Positions 29,141 to 39,224 of a stretch of 64,000 nucleotides of DNA are shown here, piece by piece. Both the position numbers and the translations under genes were made by a program. Origin of the DNA: Phymatolithon calcareum (Eukaryota; Rhodophyta; Florideophyceae; Hapalidiales). Each line of letters opens with the position of its first letter. Positions within the stretch are counted from its first letter, which is position 1. The notes below the pieces were generated by a model. The model made no database searches, was not told where the DNA came from, and saw only the letters and a program-made list of their open reading frames with translations. The DNA is taken from NCBI GenBank assembly GCA_977006965.1, contig OZ345371.1, forward strand, positions 1,488,001-1,552,000, written 5' to 3'.

Positions 29141-29217
29141 CATGATGCCGTTCACACTTGGATTTATGCCACATTTAATGTGTCATAAGCTAAGTTCCAG
29201 ATATGAACGGCATCATG
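29141..29217. repeat. Imperfect long hairpin (77 bp)
   Basis: Perfect 14-bp outer arms, CATGATGCCGTTCA at 29141-29154 and its complement at 29204-29217. Inner pairing is interrupted but recognisable, down to a small inner palindrome (CACATTTAATGTG). The shape resembles a small-RNA precursor or a MITE. No coding gene overlaps it. Confidence 0.75.
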
Positions 29218-30189
29218 CGAAGAAAAATTTCGAAATGTGCAGGTTGTCAGCAAAAACTCAAATATTTCGCACATTTGATTGTCCGCACATCCTATCATAT
29301 TGGATCAACTGCATGATAAAATACACCACGGGACACCTTCGGTGGCATTTCAGCTGCGTCCTTTCGCTCTTCCCCAAATCATCCCTTGGCCAGAGCTAAC
29401 TGTCTCCGGCGCTCAATACACCATAACGACTGACTCCAGAAGGATATTGAATCAGCAGAGGCGGAAATGCTATTAGGAGTAATGGAGAAGTCTATACAGT
29501 ATATGTAATGGAGCGCTTCAAATTGTTAAGTCGTTCCGTCGCCCGTCAAACAGCTCTTACCAAGTTTGACTACAATAATAGGGCGAATATTGCATGTCAT
29601 TTCCTTAGTTTTAGTAGAGGAACAAAATTTCGAATCCGGAAAATCATTGTTCAACATTGACGCACAGAACAAAAAATTTTAATTACTTCATCCCTCATTG
29701 TACGCGGCGTCGCAAAGCGCTAACATTTCGCCAATGAGGGTACTTCAACAATTGTGAGGAATGTTAAATCCAGGAATCTATGGCTCAATAGATTCCTTCA
29801 ACACCTAAAACAGTTTTATCTGTTCAGGGAATTGTTTAAACCGTTTTAATTGTTCTATTCCATAACTGCAATTGCCACAATCCAGTAAATACGAAAGAAG
29901 GATGATACTGTATAGAGCTGTTCTAACAGTTTCGATACTTTATATTTTTACAATTTCTTCGAAAGTGAAAACGTTTCATCAATCGCTCGAACAACATTCA
30001 TCCGGCCCCGCAGTGAACACACGATTAAAGTTTTTAGTTTCCAGATTTTGAATTTTAGGTGGAATTCGTCACGTCCTACAGAGTTCCCCATGAGGTCACG
30101 CAGAAGGAAGTCGTCGTGGCTACGTGGGAGCATAAACAGCAAGGGCAACTATAGTGATCTCCCAAGCCGTCAACTTGCCTATCGTTTCG

Positions 30190-30680
30190 GATTTTAAAAG
30201 TATCTTTATGCAACCAGACGAGGCTTCGACAACGTCCAAAACCTCACACATACGGAGGGTCCGTTTTCTTTAGAAACACAATACCGGGAGCACCCGGACA
30301 TAGGATCAGCGACACTGCGAAGATACGACCATCTCATTGCCGTCGTAAGACGTCAGAATCAACAAGGAGCCAACTACTTTGCACGGACAGTGGTGCTTGC
30401 CGTAGACCACCTGACATTACTCGCTGCACCCTGAGTCCTCCGCGATTCCGCTTCCCGCTCACGTGTTTAAAGAGTTCCGTTCCATATTCTCCACCAGCAC
30501 TGTACCAGTACGTACCCGTGGACGACAGGACTTGATGCGCCCGATTCTGCCCTCAATGCATACCTGAAAAACTACGCCAACCGCGTCTTGCTCTCGACTG
30601 CGAGGCTGGTTTGCAGCAGTGATCGTTGTCCCTGGGATCGCATCACTTGTATTGGGTTTTGGCTTTGCTCCATCTTTACC
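30190..30680 (+). pseudogene. Possible decayed coding remnant
   Basis: One frame reads about 75 residues of protein-like sequence (including REHPDIGSATLRRYDHLIAV and RQNQQGANYFARTVVLAVDH) before a stop, then more after stops (TTGLDAPDSALNAYLKNYAN). The composition looks protein-coding rather than random, but no family is recognised and no intact start is present. It lies beside the hAT-like element and may be transposon debris. Confidence 0.3.
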
Positions 30681-30754
30681 ATCTGATGCAGTCTGTCATA
30701 GAACAGGAAGCATTCTCAGTACATTCCCACCTCGATGACCCACAGTCAAAGAGT

Positions 30755-30784
30755 GAAGCGTTGTTTTCTGGAAAACAACGCTTC
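30755..30784. repeat. 30-bp palindrome
   Basis: 14-bp perfect arms (GAAGCGTTGTTTTC and its complement) with a 2-base loop (TG). It lies 35 bp upstream of the hAT-like element. Confidence 0.9.
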
Positions 30785-30819
30785 GCCTGAGGGCTCCTCG
30801 GATTGCTAGCTATCCAGTT

Positions 30820-31549
30820 CAGGCATTGGGAGCAACATACTGTTAATGCAATATAATGCAACATGTTGGTAATGCAACAGTAATGGTTCTGTTCGTGGTA
30901 TTGCAATACGTAATGTTTCGTGACCGACTATGAAGCATATATTGACTGTAAAATGAAGATCATCCTAGCTGAGTACGACTATTACGTAGAGGTATTTGTG
31001 AAGTCTACCCGACCATCTTTTCTCCCATCGTCAAATTGGTGTCTATCTGTGAACAGAACGACGACTCCCTACCACGCTACTGCGACGATTCTGTCCGTTC
31101 CAAGAATGGCACCGAAGCCTAAACCGCAGTCTGTTGTCAAGGCGCTTATGAAGAAGAACGACGATACCGTGAAGACAATCACTTCCCGCCGAACAGGCCA
31201 ACCTGACCAGCTGGATGTACCTTGTTTTGTGTACACATGCCCACGTGGACAAAACTGCAAAAACACCACACCGCAGGTGACGTTTCCCAAGGGACGGGGT
31301 TGGGGTACGCCTTATTCTCATTTGCTATCCTGCGTTGCAGGTGGCAATGAAGATCAGCCGAGCAGCAAATTCTCTTAGACTTGCCGTAGATGTCTAATGA
31401 CTCCCCATTACCAACCAACACTATTGCATTACTAATGGCCGTTGTCAATCTGTTGCAACATAATGGTTCTGTCCGCAAACTATTGCAACATAATGAAACT
31501 CTATTACTACACGCTCCAATAAAGTGAAACATGTTGCTCCCAATGCCTG
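30820..31549. mobile_element. Non-autonomous hAT-like element, 730 bp, with 8-bp target duplication
   Basis: Perfect 19-bp terminal inverted repeats (CAGGCATTGGGAGCAACAT at 30820-30838 and its complement at 31531-31549). They are flanked by identical 8-bp direct repeats, ATCCAGTT (30812-30819 and 31550-31557). The 8-bp duplication and the CAGG... terminus are hallmarks of the hAT superfamily. Subterminal TTGCAACATAATG-like motifs recur on both sides, and a block reading GCAAC..TAATGGTTCTGT appears near both ends, probably as transposase binding sites. The element carries only a short zinc-finger ORF, not a transposase. The perfect repeats suggest a fairly recent insertion. Confidence 0.9.
31106..31378 (+). 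CDS. BED-like zinc-finger ORF inside the hAT-like element
   Basis: 90 residues from the ATG in MAPKPKPQSVV; the frame is open further upstream but without coding character. The central motif is PCFVYTCPRG then, after a Lys/Thr-rich stretch, FPKGRGWGTPYSHLLSC. This is a C-x4-C...H-x3-C arrangement like the BED fingers at the N-terminus of hAT transposases, with the 'G-x-G-W/Y-x-N/T-P/L-x-x-H-L' signature. The DDE and dimerisation domains are absent, so it looks like a truncated transposase N-terminus. It could still bind the element's ends and act as a repressor, as KP-type derivatives do in other transposon families; that role is inference. Confidence 0.6.
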   Translation: MAPKPKPQSVVKALMKKNDDTVKTITSRRTGQPDQLDVPCFVYTCPRGQNCKNTTPQVTFPKGRGWGTPYSHLLSCVAGGNEDQPSSKFS

Positions 31550-31557
31550 ATCCAGTT

Positions 31558-32802
31558 GGATGAGCTCCATTGAGTGACGAGATGCACTTGACCTGCCATT
31601 GTCCTTCGAGTCATGCGAAGACGAATGTTCGCATTGGCTACCGACTGCACAGAGACTGGCTTTCGTAAAACCATTGCGTGAAGAGATGGGCTTCCAAAAT
31701 CACCTATTGCTGCGAAGAAAATATGCCGTGTCTTTGCAATGTAGTACAGTGGAAAACATTCTGGACTTGCGACTGAATAAACACCGTGGTCAGATGGGCA
31801 GCAGCCTTCGCAGAAGTAAGGAAGATGTAGGTCTTGTAATGGCAGGATGTCTAGTGTTTTGAGGACGGTGCGCAACACGCGAGGGCTTCAGATTGCTGTC
31901 GTATGTCGCATGAGTCACGCGGTTAGTGCCAAGACGTTGGACTTTTTTCCTAAAAAACAGTCACGCTTTGTATGGACGAAAGATTCCTCCCCGTCTCTAT
32001 CACCGTCAGGCGAAGAGATGCTGTGGAAGCAGGTTTCGATGACACTGCATGGTGTGTTTGGCAGACAAAGACGTCACGCTGTGCTAGCATAGAAATGATG
32101 CTTACACGCCGCATTCGACCCCTCCCCTGGTTCGTCGACCTCATTAAATGATCATCATCATGATGTTGTGCCGGAGTCGTAGGCAGGCGCAACATCCGTT
32201 GGCATCTTTTCAACTCTGCAACGCAAAGTGTGGACGCCAATTCAGTTGAGAATCTCGACTTTGTTCGGTGAACAGGAGACGCAAATTTCGTAAGCTGATT
32301 TACTGGATATACGATTTCTTGTCCGGTCTCCGTATGTTCAGGTCTTGCTCGATGAACGCTATCCACGCAATGATCTCATTCACTATTACGTGGAGCCAAT
32401 CAATACATACAGGAAAGCAGTGAAACATAGATTGAATTCCACGTCAACTCCGGTTTACGGTAATTCCTCTGAGATCTGCCACACGAAAATGTAGAACATA
32501 GACAAGTCTTATCATTTAGGGCACACTTCGGAAGAGCACCTGAATCGTACGACAGCAGGATGCTTGATGTAATACACGCGGTGCTCCATGCGGGCCGAAT
32601 GCAAATTTCGCACAAGGGTGATGCACTCTCTTGCTTACAGAAGCTCCCCTCTTCATATCTGATTGGACAGCGGTAATTTTAGCCCTCCCGTTCGCACCCA
32701 GGCACTCCCTATCATATCACAGATCATCAGACGTCCTGTCTGATCGAAACATAATCCTTCAATGCACGCAAACGAGACGAGCAGACGAAGTCCTGCATCG
32801 CC
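31558..32802. other. Intergenic region upstream of thymidine kinase
   Basis: No convincing gene; overlapping short frames on both strands lack recognisable motifs. Confidence 0.5.
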
Positions 32803-33381
32803 ATGGCGAAGCTGTACTTCACGTACAGCGCGATGAACGCTGGTAAATCGGCAATTCTGTTGCAGGCGGCCCACAACTATCGCGAGCGTGGCATGGTACC
32901 CATGCTATGGACAGCGAGCGTAACAGGTCCGCCAGGAGCAAAGCACGGCAAGATCGCCAGTCGCATTGGGCTGCAATCCGATGCAGAGCTGTACACCGCT
33001 TCGACAGATATGTTTGCGGCCATTCGCGACGCCGCCCGCCCGCTGCACGCCGTCTTCATCGACGAGGCCCAATTCTTGACTCGTCGCCACGTGTGGCAGC
33101 TTGCCCGCGTCGCAGACAAACTTGGTATTCCGGTCCTGTGCTACGGACTGCGTACGGATTTTCAAGGTCAACTCTTCGAGGGTTCCGCCGAGCTTCTGGG
33201 TATTGCCGACGACCTCCGGGAAGTCCGCACTATCTGCCATTGCGGTCGAAAAGCCACAATGGTGGCGCGCATGGACGACGAGGGTAATGTTGTCACGGAG
33301 GGCGACCGGGTCAGGGTTGAAAAGCAGGTTTATGTCTCGCTTTGTCGCAAGCATTGGGTTGAAGCGATGGGACGGAGCTAA
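32803..33381 (+). CDS. tdk: Thymidine kinase, bacterial type II (TK1 family)
   Basis: 192 residues, the size of bacterial type II enzymes. It phosphorylates thymidine (and deoxyuridine) to the monophosphate in the salvage pathway. The P-loop is YSAMNAGKS at residues 7-15, in a context (LYFTYSAMNAGKS) very close to the proteobacterial enzymes. The catalytic-base region is VFIDEAQFL (about 86-94). The lid and substrate loop lies around LCYGLRTDFQGQLFEGS. The structural zinc ligands are ICHCGRKA and LCRKHW. The ATG sits in a strong context (CGCCATGGC). There is no intron and no obvious organelle presequence. Plant and animal TK1 proteins have a different P-loop context, so bacterial origin by horizontal transfer or an organellar ancestor is likely; this is inference from motif resemblance. 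Confidence 0.95.
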   Translation: MAKLYFTYSAMNAGKSAILLQAAHNYRERGMVPMLWTASVTGPPGAKHGKIASRIGLQSDAELYTASTDMFAAIRDAARPLHAVFIDEAQFLTRRHVWQLARVADKLGIPVLCYGLRTDFQGQLFEGSAELLGIADDLREVRTICHCGRKATMVARMDDEGNVVTEGDRVRVEKQVYVSLCRKHWVEAMGRS

Positions 33382-34323
33382 ACTGCGTCGCGAGATTGGG
33401 GTTGAGGTGATGCCTCAGCAAATGGTGTTTGCCATTTTTCTCTCTTCGGCGCGCTGTTTATTATGGGTCAAGGTACTGAAGATGATACGAGGACGGGAAA
33501 CGCGCGAATTTTCAAGGTTCAGCTAATTTGAACTGTTCTGCTTTTCGCAGAGTCGCATTGTGCGTGCCGACGGCGAAAAATTGGATTACTGAAGGCCCAC
33601 CCGCGTGACGGGTTTCTGATGCCGTTGTGTTTCATGACTGGCTTCCTCCCCCATCTGATAAGAGCTTCATTTTAAGCCCGAAAAACGAATTTATCCTCGA
33701 TTCGTTGCAAATTCTTGCGGTTTTTACTGCGGAGCAAACTCAGTACTCGGGCGAGCAGTCGAAGAACTCTAACTGAGGAGCCATTAACCGCAAGTGGGAA
33801 ATGAGCCGCATGGTGTGCATTGCGAACCGCGGAAGGAACCCATATGTGGTATTGCTCTTTATTCACTTACTACTGTGTTATCGAGCTTGGTTGACTCCAG
33901 TTGTGCGTTTGGAAGAGTGGGATTCAATCCTGTATTTGCCCCATCGTTGGACTCGCAAGGCAGTGTGCTACTAAAATTTCTTCTACTTAGATTGCACCAT
34001 TGCATTACTTCTACTCCTGCAGCCATTGAAAAAACCGGCTTGGTCTACTCTTGTTTTGAGTACTGCGGGCTAGGTTCAATATGGTCGGTTGCTGGAAAAA
34101 GGAAAAAAGCGAAGGTGTAGATGTTCGAAATGTACCATTTACTCTTGGTTCTCCTATGGTCATAGCCAAATTTTAACTGCTGAGAGCACTACGAACCGCT
34201 TGCCGGTGCGGTCGCGTCCCGTTCTCGAGCAGCCAATTGCGCCACATTTCGTAATTTCTGCCCAATTCAGGACCACGCTGGAGTACATTTGAGCACCATT
34301 GCTTACCGTACCACGCACGGCAC
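33382..34323. other. Intergenic region, no gene seen
   Basis: Spacer between the convergent tdk and 34324-34827 genes. A small hairpin (GCACGGCA/TGCCGTGC) spans the stop of the latter, around 34315-34340, and might assist 3'-end formation. Confidence 0.5.
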
Positions 34324-34827
34324 CTACAATGCCGTGCTCAGGTAGGCACTGTATTCCTCCCCATCGCCGTCGTCATTTGCAGTGGCGTGAGCGTCAGAGT
34401 CACGTTCTTTCTTACCCGACGGCAACGGTGGTTCGAATCGAGCCTGAAAGACTCTTGCCTCCCATAGCTCTCCTCCGTCGCTTTCGTACTCGTAGAGGAC
34501 TTCTCCATTTTCAAGGCGGGTCTTATTGACGCCGGGCTCGAACTCGTCAGACTCCAGGCCCCAGGGATTGTCTTGGTGAGCCTTCTGGGCAGCTTGATCT
34601 GCATCTTTTGCACTCCGGTAAGCACCTATGGTTTCAATTTCCGGTTCAGAATAAGAGTGAAAGTTGCTTGGTTGGTATCCAGACTTCGTTTGGACGACGT
34701 AAACCACATCGGGAGCACGAAACTCAGTCGAAGTCTTGGTATCCTTAGCCACTGCGACGCTGTCCGCATCACCGGATCGACTTCTCTTTCTCGACGTCAT
34801 CATGAAGCTGCTTCTGATGGTCGACAT
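34324..34827 (-). CDS. Small conserved-looking protein of unknown function
   Basis: 167 residues from the ATG at 34827; a second in-frame ATG at 34800 (MTSRKRSRSGD) is equally plausible. A basic Ser/Arg-rich start resembling a nuclear signal leads into a domain reading DVVYVVQTKSGYQPSNF, then EPEIETIGAYRSAKDADQAA, then an acidic loop and VLYEYESDGGELWEARVF. The layout 'Y-x-V-x-x...I-x-G-x-Y-x-S-x-x-D-A...A' resembles small uncharacterised proteins known mainly from fungi. No enzymatic motif is visible. The C-terminus is acidic. The coding call is good; the function is unknown. Confidence 0.65.
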   Translation of the reverse strand: MSTIRSSFMMTSRKRSRSGDADSVAVAKDTKTSTEFRAPDVVYVVQTKSGYQPSNFHSYSEPEIETIGAYRSAKDADQAAQKAHQDNPWGLESDEFEPGVNKTRLENGEVLYEYESDGGELWEARVFQARFEPPLPSGKKERDSDAHATANDDGDGEEYSAYLSTAL

Positions 34828-36530
34828 CCGCGGCTGCTCAGCAGCGGTGATATCTCAGCTGAACTACTATTCCATGTGGGTGAGGTGGTTAAAAATTTAA
34901 ATTTTCTACAGCCGACGAAAAATTAGTTCATTTAAAGTTCATAGAGCATTTATATTGGCCGTTGCGCAGCAACCGTCACTTCGTTCGGAGTTCCCGCCAA
35001 ATCAAGGAGGTGCCGGATTGCGACGCACGTACTTTCACCCCGTGTTTACTTCTCCGATAACAAACTGCGATGTGGTCTGCAGGTGATTCGTAGGCTGGGG
35101 CTTCACTACCGTTTCGAGAAGGCGGTGTTGACCTGCCCGTTCATCGAAAATAGTACACCCTTGATATGCTAGCTATGCCCTCTCTGTGCTTTCGCTCAAA
35201 ATGGTCAACTAACTCCACTCTGCTTTCCTTCGACGAAAATTTTAAGCGACGCTCTGGGCGGCATCGGCTCTTGTATTCGTACGGGAACCTTATATGAATT
35301 CTGTGACGGGGGAATTTTCGCAGATACCGTATGCTGACGATTTTACATCGTTATCTCCCTCTTGCGAATTATTTTGCCTGTAATAGTTTACAGGAAGGGC
35401 CTATTATACCGGTAATGCTCGGCTCAGACGGTAGGTTGTCCTTGAGTACCGGGAAGATATAGGATATCGTTCCGCTTCCTCATGTTTGAACAGGAAGACA
35501 ACCCAATACAGTTCAGTGTGCAACACAAATCTAATCAAAACATACAATTGCAACTATGAGCACTAGTTGAAAACAATGGTGTCTGGAATATGTTACTTGC
35601 AGCACCGATGCTTAAACAAAGTTCCATTACCTCTTCATCAACAGGAGAAGCTTCCTATGTGCTCTCTCGGATGCTCATGTCTTCGATGTCTTCCATCCCT
35701 GAATCGTTAAAACAGAACGACATCACGTTCCAACACAGCTTCGAAGCAACTAGGATAATTCTTCTCTTGGTTTGAAGGAAAATCTTTATCTCAGTACTAT
35801 TGCAAAAACAGCAACATGACACGCGGTTCTGTTCTGTACAAATCGCCCTCTTGTTCTAGTCAGAACCTTCTTTCAATTTTATGATTTCTTTCTACTCCAG
35901 CTTTAGATAGTGAGGCTTTGCAGGCTTCGAACAGCGAAGTGGAAAGATTTAAATAAACTATAGATGCTTGTCCCCAGAGAAGCCTGGGTTGCCAATCTTT
36001 GAGAGACCTAAAGAAGGAATGCTGTGAAACTGAACAGTAATTGCTCGAAATACTTGGAAACTTTTGCGATAAGTTTCAAAGCCAAGTAATGTTGCTCAAG
36101 TAAATCACTGTCGCCAAGGATATGCGATTTTTCATGTTGATTGGAGTAGGTGGAACTGTTATGGACTAACTGTAGCGCCAGACTCACATGAATCCGACTA
36201 CACAAGAGTCAGAGATGACCAGGTGAGGAAAACAGCAGGTGAGCCCTGATCGGATCGTCACCGAACTGGCTTGTGCGGCGAAACGGTTGCGGTCAAGGAA
36301 GGTTGAGAGGTTGTTACTTTGTTGTTGACGGGGACCACTAAGACAAACGAATACTTCTATTGGTACCTGGCGATTTTTGCTCGGCGAATATCGCCATATG
36401 ACCCTCACCTGGAGGTCTACTAAGTTCCTAGATTTGAAAACCGCCTGCTCTACATATTGCAGTCATCTGTGTCATTTTCAGTAGATTAGATGATATAATT
36501 GACTTCAAACAGCATTTCAGAGGTTCAGCT
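34828..36530. other. Intergenic region, no gene seen
   Basis: AT-rich with scattered short frames; none shows a recognisable product. The right end may contain upstream debris of the hAT remnant that follows. Confidence 0.45.
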
Positions 36531-37050
36531 ATGAATTCTATCGCGAAGAAGCGCAAAGACAATTCCACTACTAACATTGAGCACGAAATTCGCGCAATAG
36601 AGCCAGTGGAGCAGATTTTGACTTGGTACAATCCAAGCGAGGGTGGACACTCTCTTGGGATCTGGATTGAAAATAGAGTGGAGAAACACTCTTGGAAATG
36701 CCCCTCTGAGGGATGCAAGACAATCATGAAATATTCCTGAATCAGTCGACAATCCCCATATTGCTCAAAGGATTGCTCCTGATGACATTGAAGACATACT
36801 TAATGCTGGAAACTAAGATTCTTATGAAGAGGAGTACATTCATTGTGATTTTATTTTGGTTTCCAATGCTGAAATAGAGCGACTTTTGGGTCTTGCGAGA
36901 TATGTCTTTCCTGCTCAACGCTCCGGGCTAGAACCCGTGCTTTTCGAGTCACTTTCGATTTTGAAAGTAAACAACGGATTCTAGGATCAGAATCTCGTCT
37001 CCCAGGCTGTCGAGCTTGCAGAGGGACCAAGTAATAGAGGAATGTAAAAA
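36531..37050 (+). pseudogene. Decayed hAT transposase, C-terminal part
   Basis: The first segment (36531-36740) reads TNIEHEIRAIEPVEQILTWY and on. After a frameshift near 36730, a second frame continues through two stop codons (about 36814 and 36982). Pieces of that frame, such as SNAEIERLLGLARYVFPAQR and SGLEPVLFESLSILKVN, match the C-terminal dimerisation region of hAT transposases. In that region a Ser-x-x-x-E-R motif precedes an R-x-x-L-x-P...E-x-L-x-x-L-K-x-N signature. The gene is broken by at least one frameshift and two stops and is non-functional. It may belong to the same superfamily as the 730-bp element at 30820. Confidence 0.65.
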
Positions 37051-39224
37051 TCGGGGGAAATCTTCAATAAATTGCAATCTTTACGGGCACGCGTTTCCGA
37101 ATAAACGGAACCCGCACAGACGACTTTTCTGTGAGGGGTGTCCTCCAGTGTGCCTTCACGACACACTTAACGACACACAACCAACGAGTTCGTTACATAT
37201 TCTAATTTTTCATTTTCGTGGCAAGAATAATTTAATGGTAATTTTTCCTGAGAGAATAGTTGCAATGTATTTCATGAAGTACGATTTGGCCATGAACGTG
37301 AACGTCACCAAGAACATCCTTCGTTTCGACCTCGGAATCGTTGATTTTTTGAAAACCCGATAAAGTTGCGCCTGCCAGAGAATTACCGTAACAGAAAGTG
37401 CTGGCCTGTACTATCCGTATTCCGACTGAGGATTTGTTTCGTAAATCGGAGGGCGAGGCTGAGTATAAGTGTAAATTTCCAAGGAAACCAAATTCAACCA
37501 CCAAGCATCCCAAATCGTTCGGAAGACAATTCGAAAGCCTTTCGTATATCTTTTGCGGCGATTTGGGCTCATAAGGCAACTCAATAACAACCCATTGTTC
37601 GTAAAATTGGGGCTCATTTACTCGGCAGTGGATGAATGTCGCGGTTATCACGATTGTCAGCATTCTCCTGCACTTCATTCCGCTGTTCCGGGAAGCTCGC
37701 CTTCAGACAAATATTGAATGGTAGGAATGACAGGGCGCATTTCGCGTGGCGGAAGAGAGACTCGACCTATAAATACTCTCAAGTCCATGGCCGACAATGC
37801 AAAAAGGGAAAGATCCCTATTTGACCGAACGGTGGCGTTCAAGGTGTATTGTGCGCACTGCTGACAGTCTACTGTTCGTGGATGAACCCTTTTTGCATCA
37901 AGCTCAACAAAATCGCACCATAAAATTTCGCTTGTGTTCGATACTGTATAAAATCAACGCAAGACGCTGCAAGAAGGCGGGTTGCTAGCATGGAGTCGAA
38001 TTTGCGGGACGGAGAGTAATCGCGCTGGGCAAACTGTGCATGCGAAGAAAGCCGTTCTATGACACTGCCCCTGCTGAATTCGCGACTGTCCACTGCAGCA
38101 CGTTCGTTGTGCCCATAAGCGAGTAAAACACATATGGCTCTCCTGCGAAAGTACATGGTGGGACGTTGGTCGCTGCAGAGAAGTAATCCGGCATACAGAA
38201 AGATCCCCGGATGATTACAAAGGAGCACCTACCAGAATAACAGCTTTTTTTCTATGATTGGTTCAAAACAAAATATTCAACGATTTATTGAGAGAATGTG
38301 AGATGAGGTGTAGATGCTAATCGGGCCTCATAATTATGTATAAGGAGATACAATAGCTCCTTGATTTGTAGTGGGGCGCTCTAATTTTTACGAAAAGACG
38401 GCAGAGGCGGAATCTTCGCTGACCTCTCCGTCGACCGGTCGGTGAAATTTAGGGAGGCTCGGGCGGAAAGATTCGGAAAATTACACGCCTCACCATAGGG
38501 ACAGTTTATTCGAGCACAAGTCAGAGTGTTAGGCATAAGGTTATTGTATATAGCACTCTCGCGCAACGATTTGGAATATATCCAGTCATCGTCATGGCGC
38601 ATGAAATGGCAAACAGCGGCAAGGGTACTTGATTTGCTCTAAGAAATTCAAGTTGTATGTTGCCGCTCGTTTCAAACGAGCACGATTTACAGGTTTCATA
38701 AATCGCATGTGGGACAAATCTGCAACCGATCGAAAGATCCGAAAAAGCTTCCCATGGCCGCATGGCTATCCGAACACTGGCCCCAGATTACGTCAGCGGT
38801 AGCAAGGAAAACGGTGGACGTACAGCGCGCTCAACGCACGTATTGCCGTGCAGACAAGGGAAGCATTGGATTACACTCGTGGCTTATGCCCAAACTATAG
38901 TGCAGCTGGAGCAGCACACAGTCGCGTCCCGTTCTGGAAGGGCTACGTTGTTATCGATCTCAGCAAATGGATAACATCCTAAAATTATCTCATGCTCAGC
39001 ACCATGTTCCGGACCAAAAAAGGATGAACGGTAGCTGTGCCTTTCCGCTAGTCTCGCCCGCGGCATTGTCTACAGATAGTTCAGGAGCAAAGCAGCGTCA
39101 ATTTTAAAACTTGTTCCAGATCCACTTCCTTCTGCCTATCTACAAATAACGTACCTAATCCACATCAATTACGATCTTTCTCGACATTTCCAGATCACGG
39201 CCATCTTGATCGAAAAGCAACATC
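37051..39224. other. Intergenic region, no supported gene
   Basis: A 148-codon minus-strand frame at 37232-37678 is the longest open stretch but has no recognisable domain and sits beside transposon debris, so it is not called. A small hairpin (GCTCGTTT/AAACGAGC) lies near 38655-38672. Confidence 0.4.

Larger units (their letters stand above)
25926..30189. other. Repeat-rich intergenic region
   Basis: About 4.3 kb without a gene I can support. Frames such as 26442-26873 (+) lack coding character. It contains TACTG/CAGTA repeats (26049-26060, 27708-27719, 27910-27951, 28165-28176, near 28690), a 46-bp palindrome (27045-27090), a stem repeat (27125-27157), a weaker copy of it near 28518-28542, and an imperfect hairpin (29141-29217). 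Confidence 0.5.

Noticed and set aside
34430-34445. GGTTCGAATC, resembling the B box of a tRNA gene
   Set aside because: It lies inside the 34324-34827 coding frame and no cloverleaf can be drawn around it.
37232-37678. 148-codon minus-strand ORF
   Set aside because: No motif is recognised, it overlaps another open frame and it sits next to hAT debris; evidence is too weak to call a gene.
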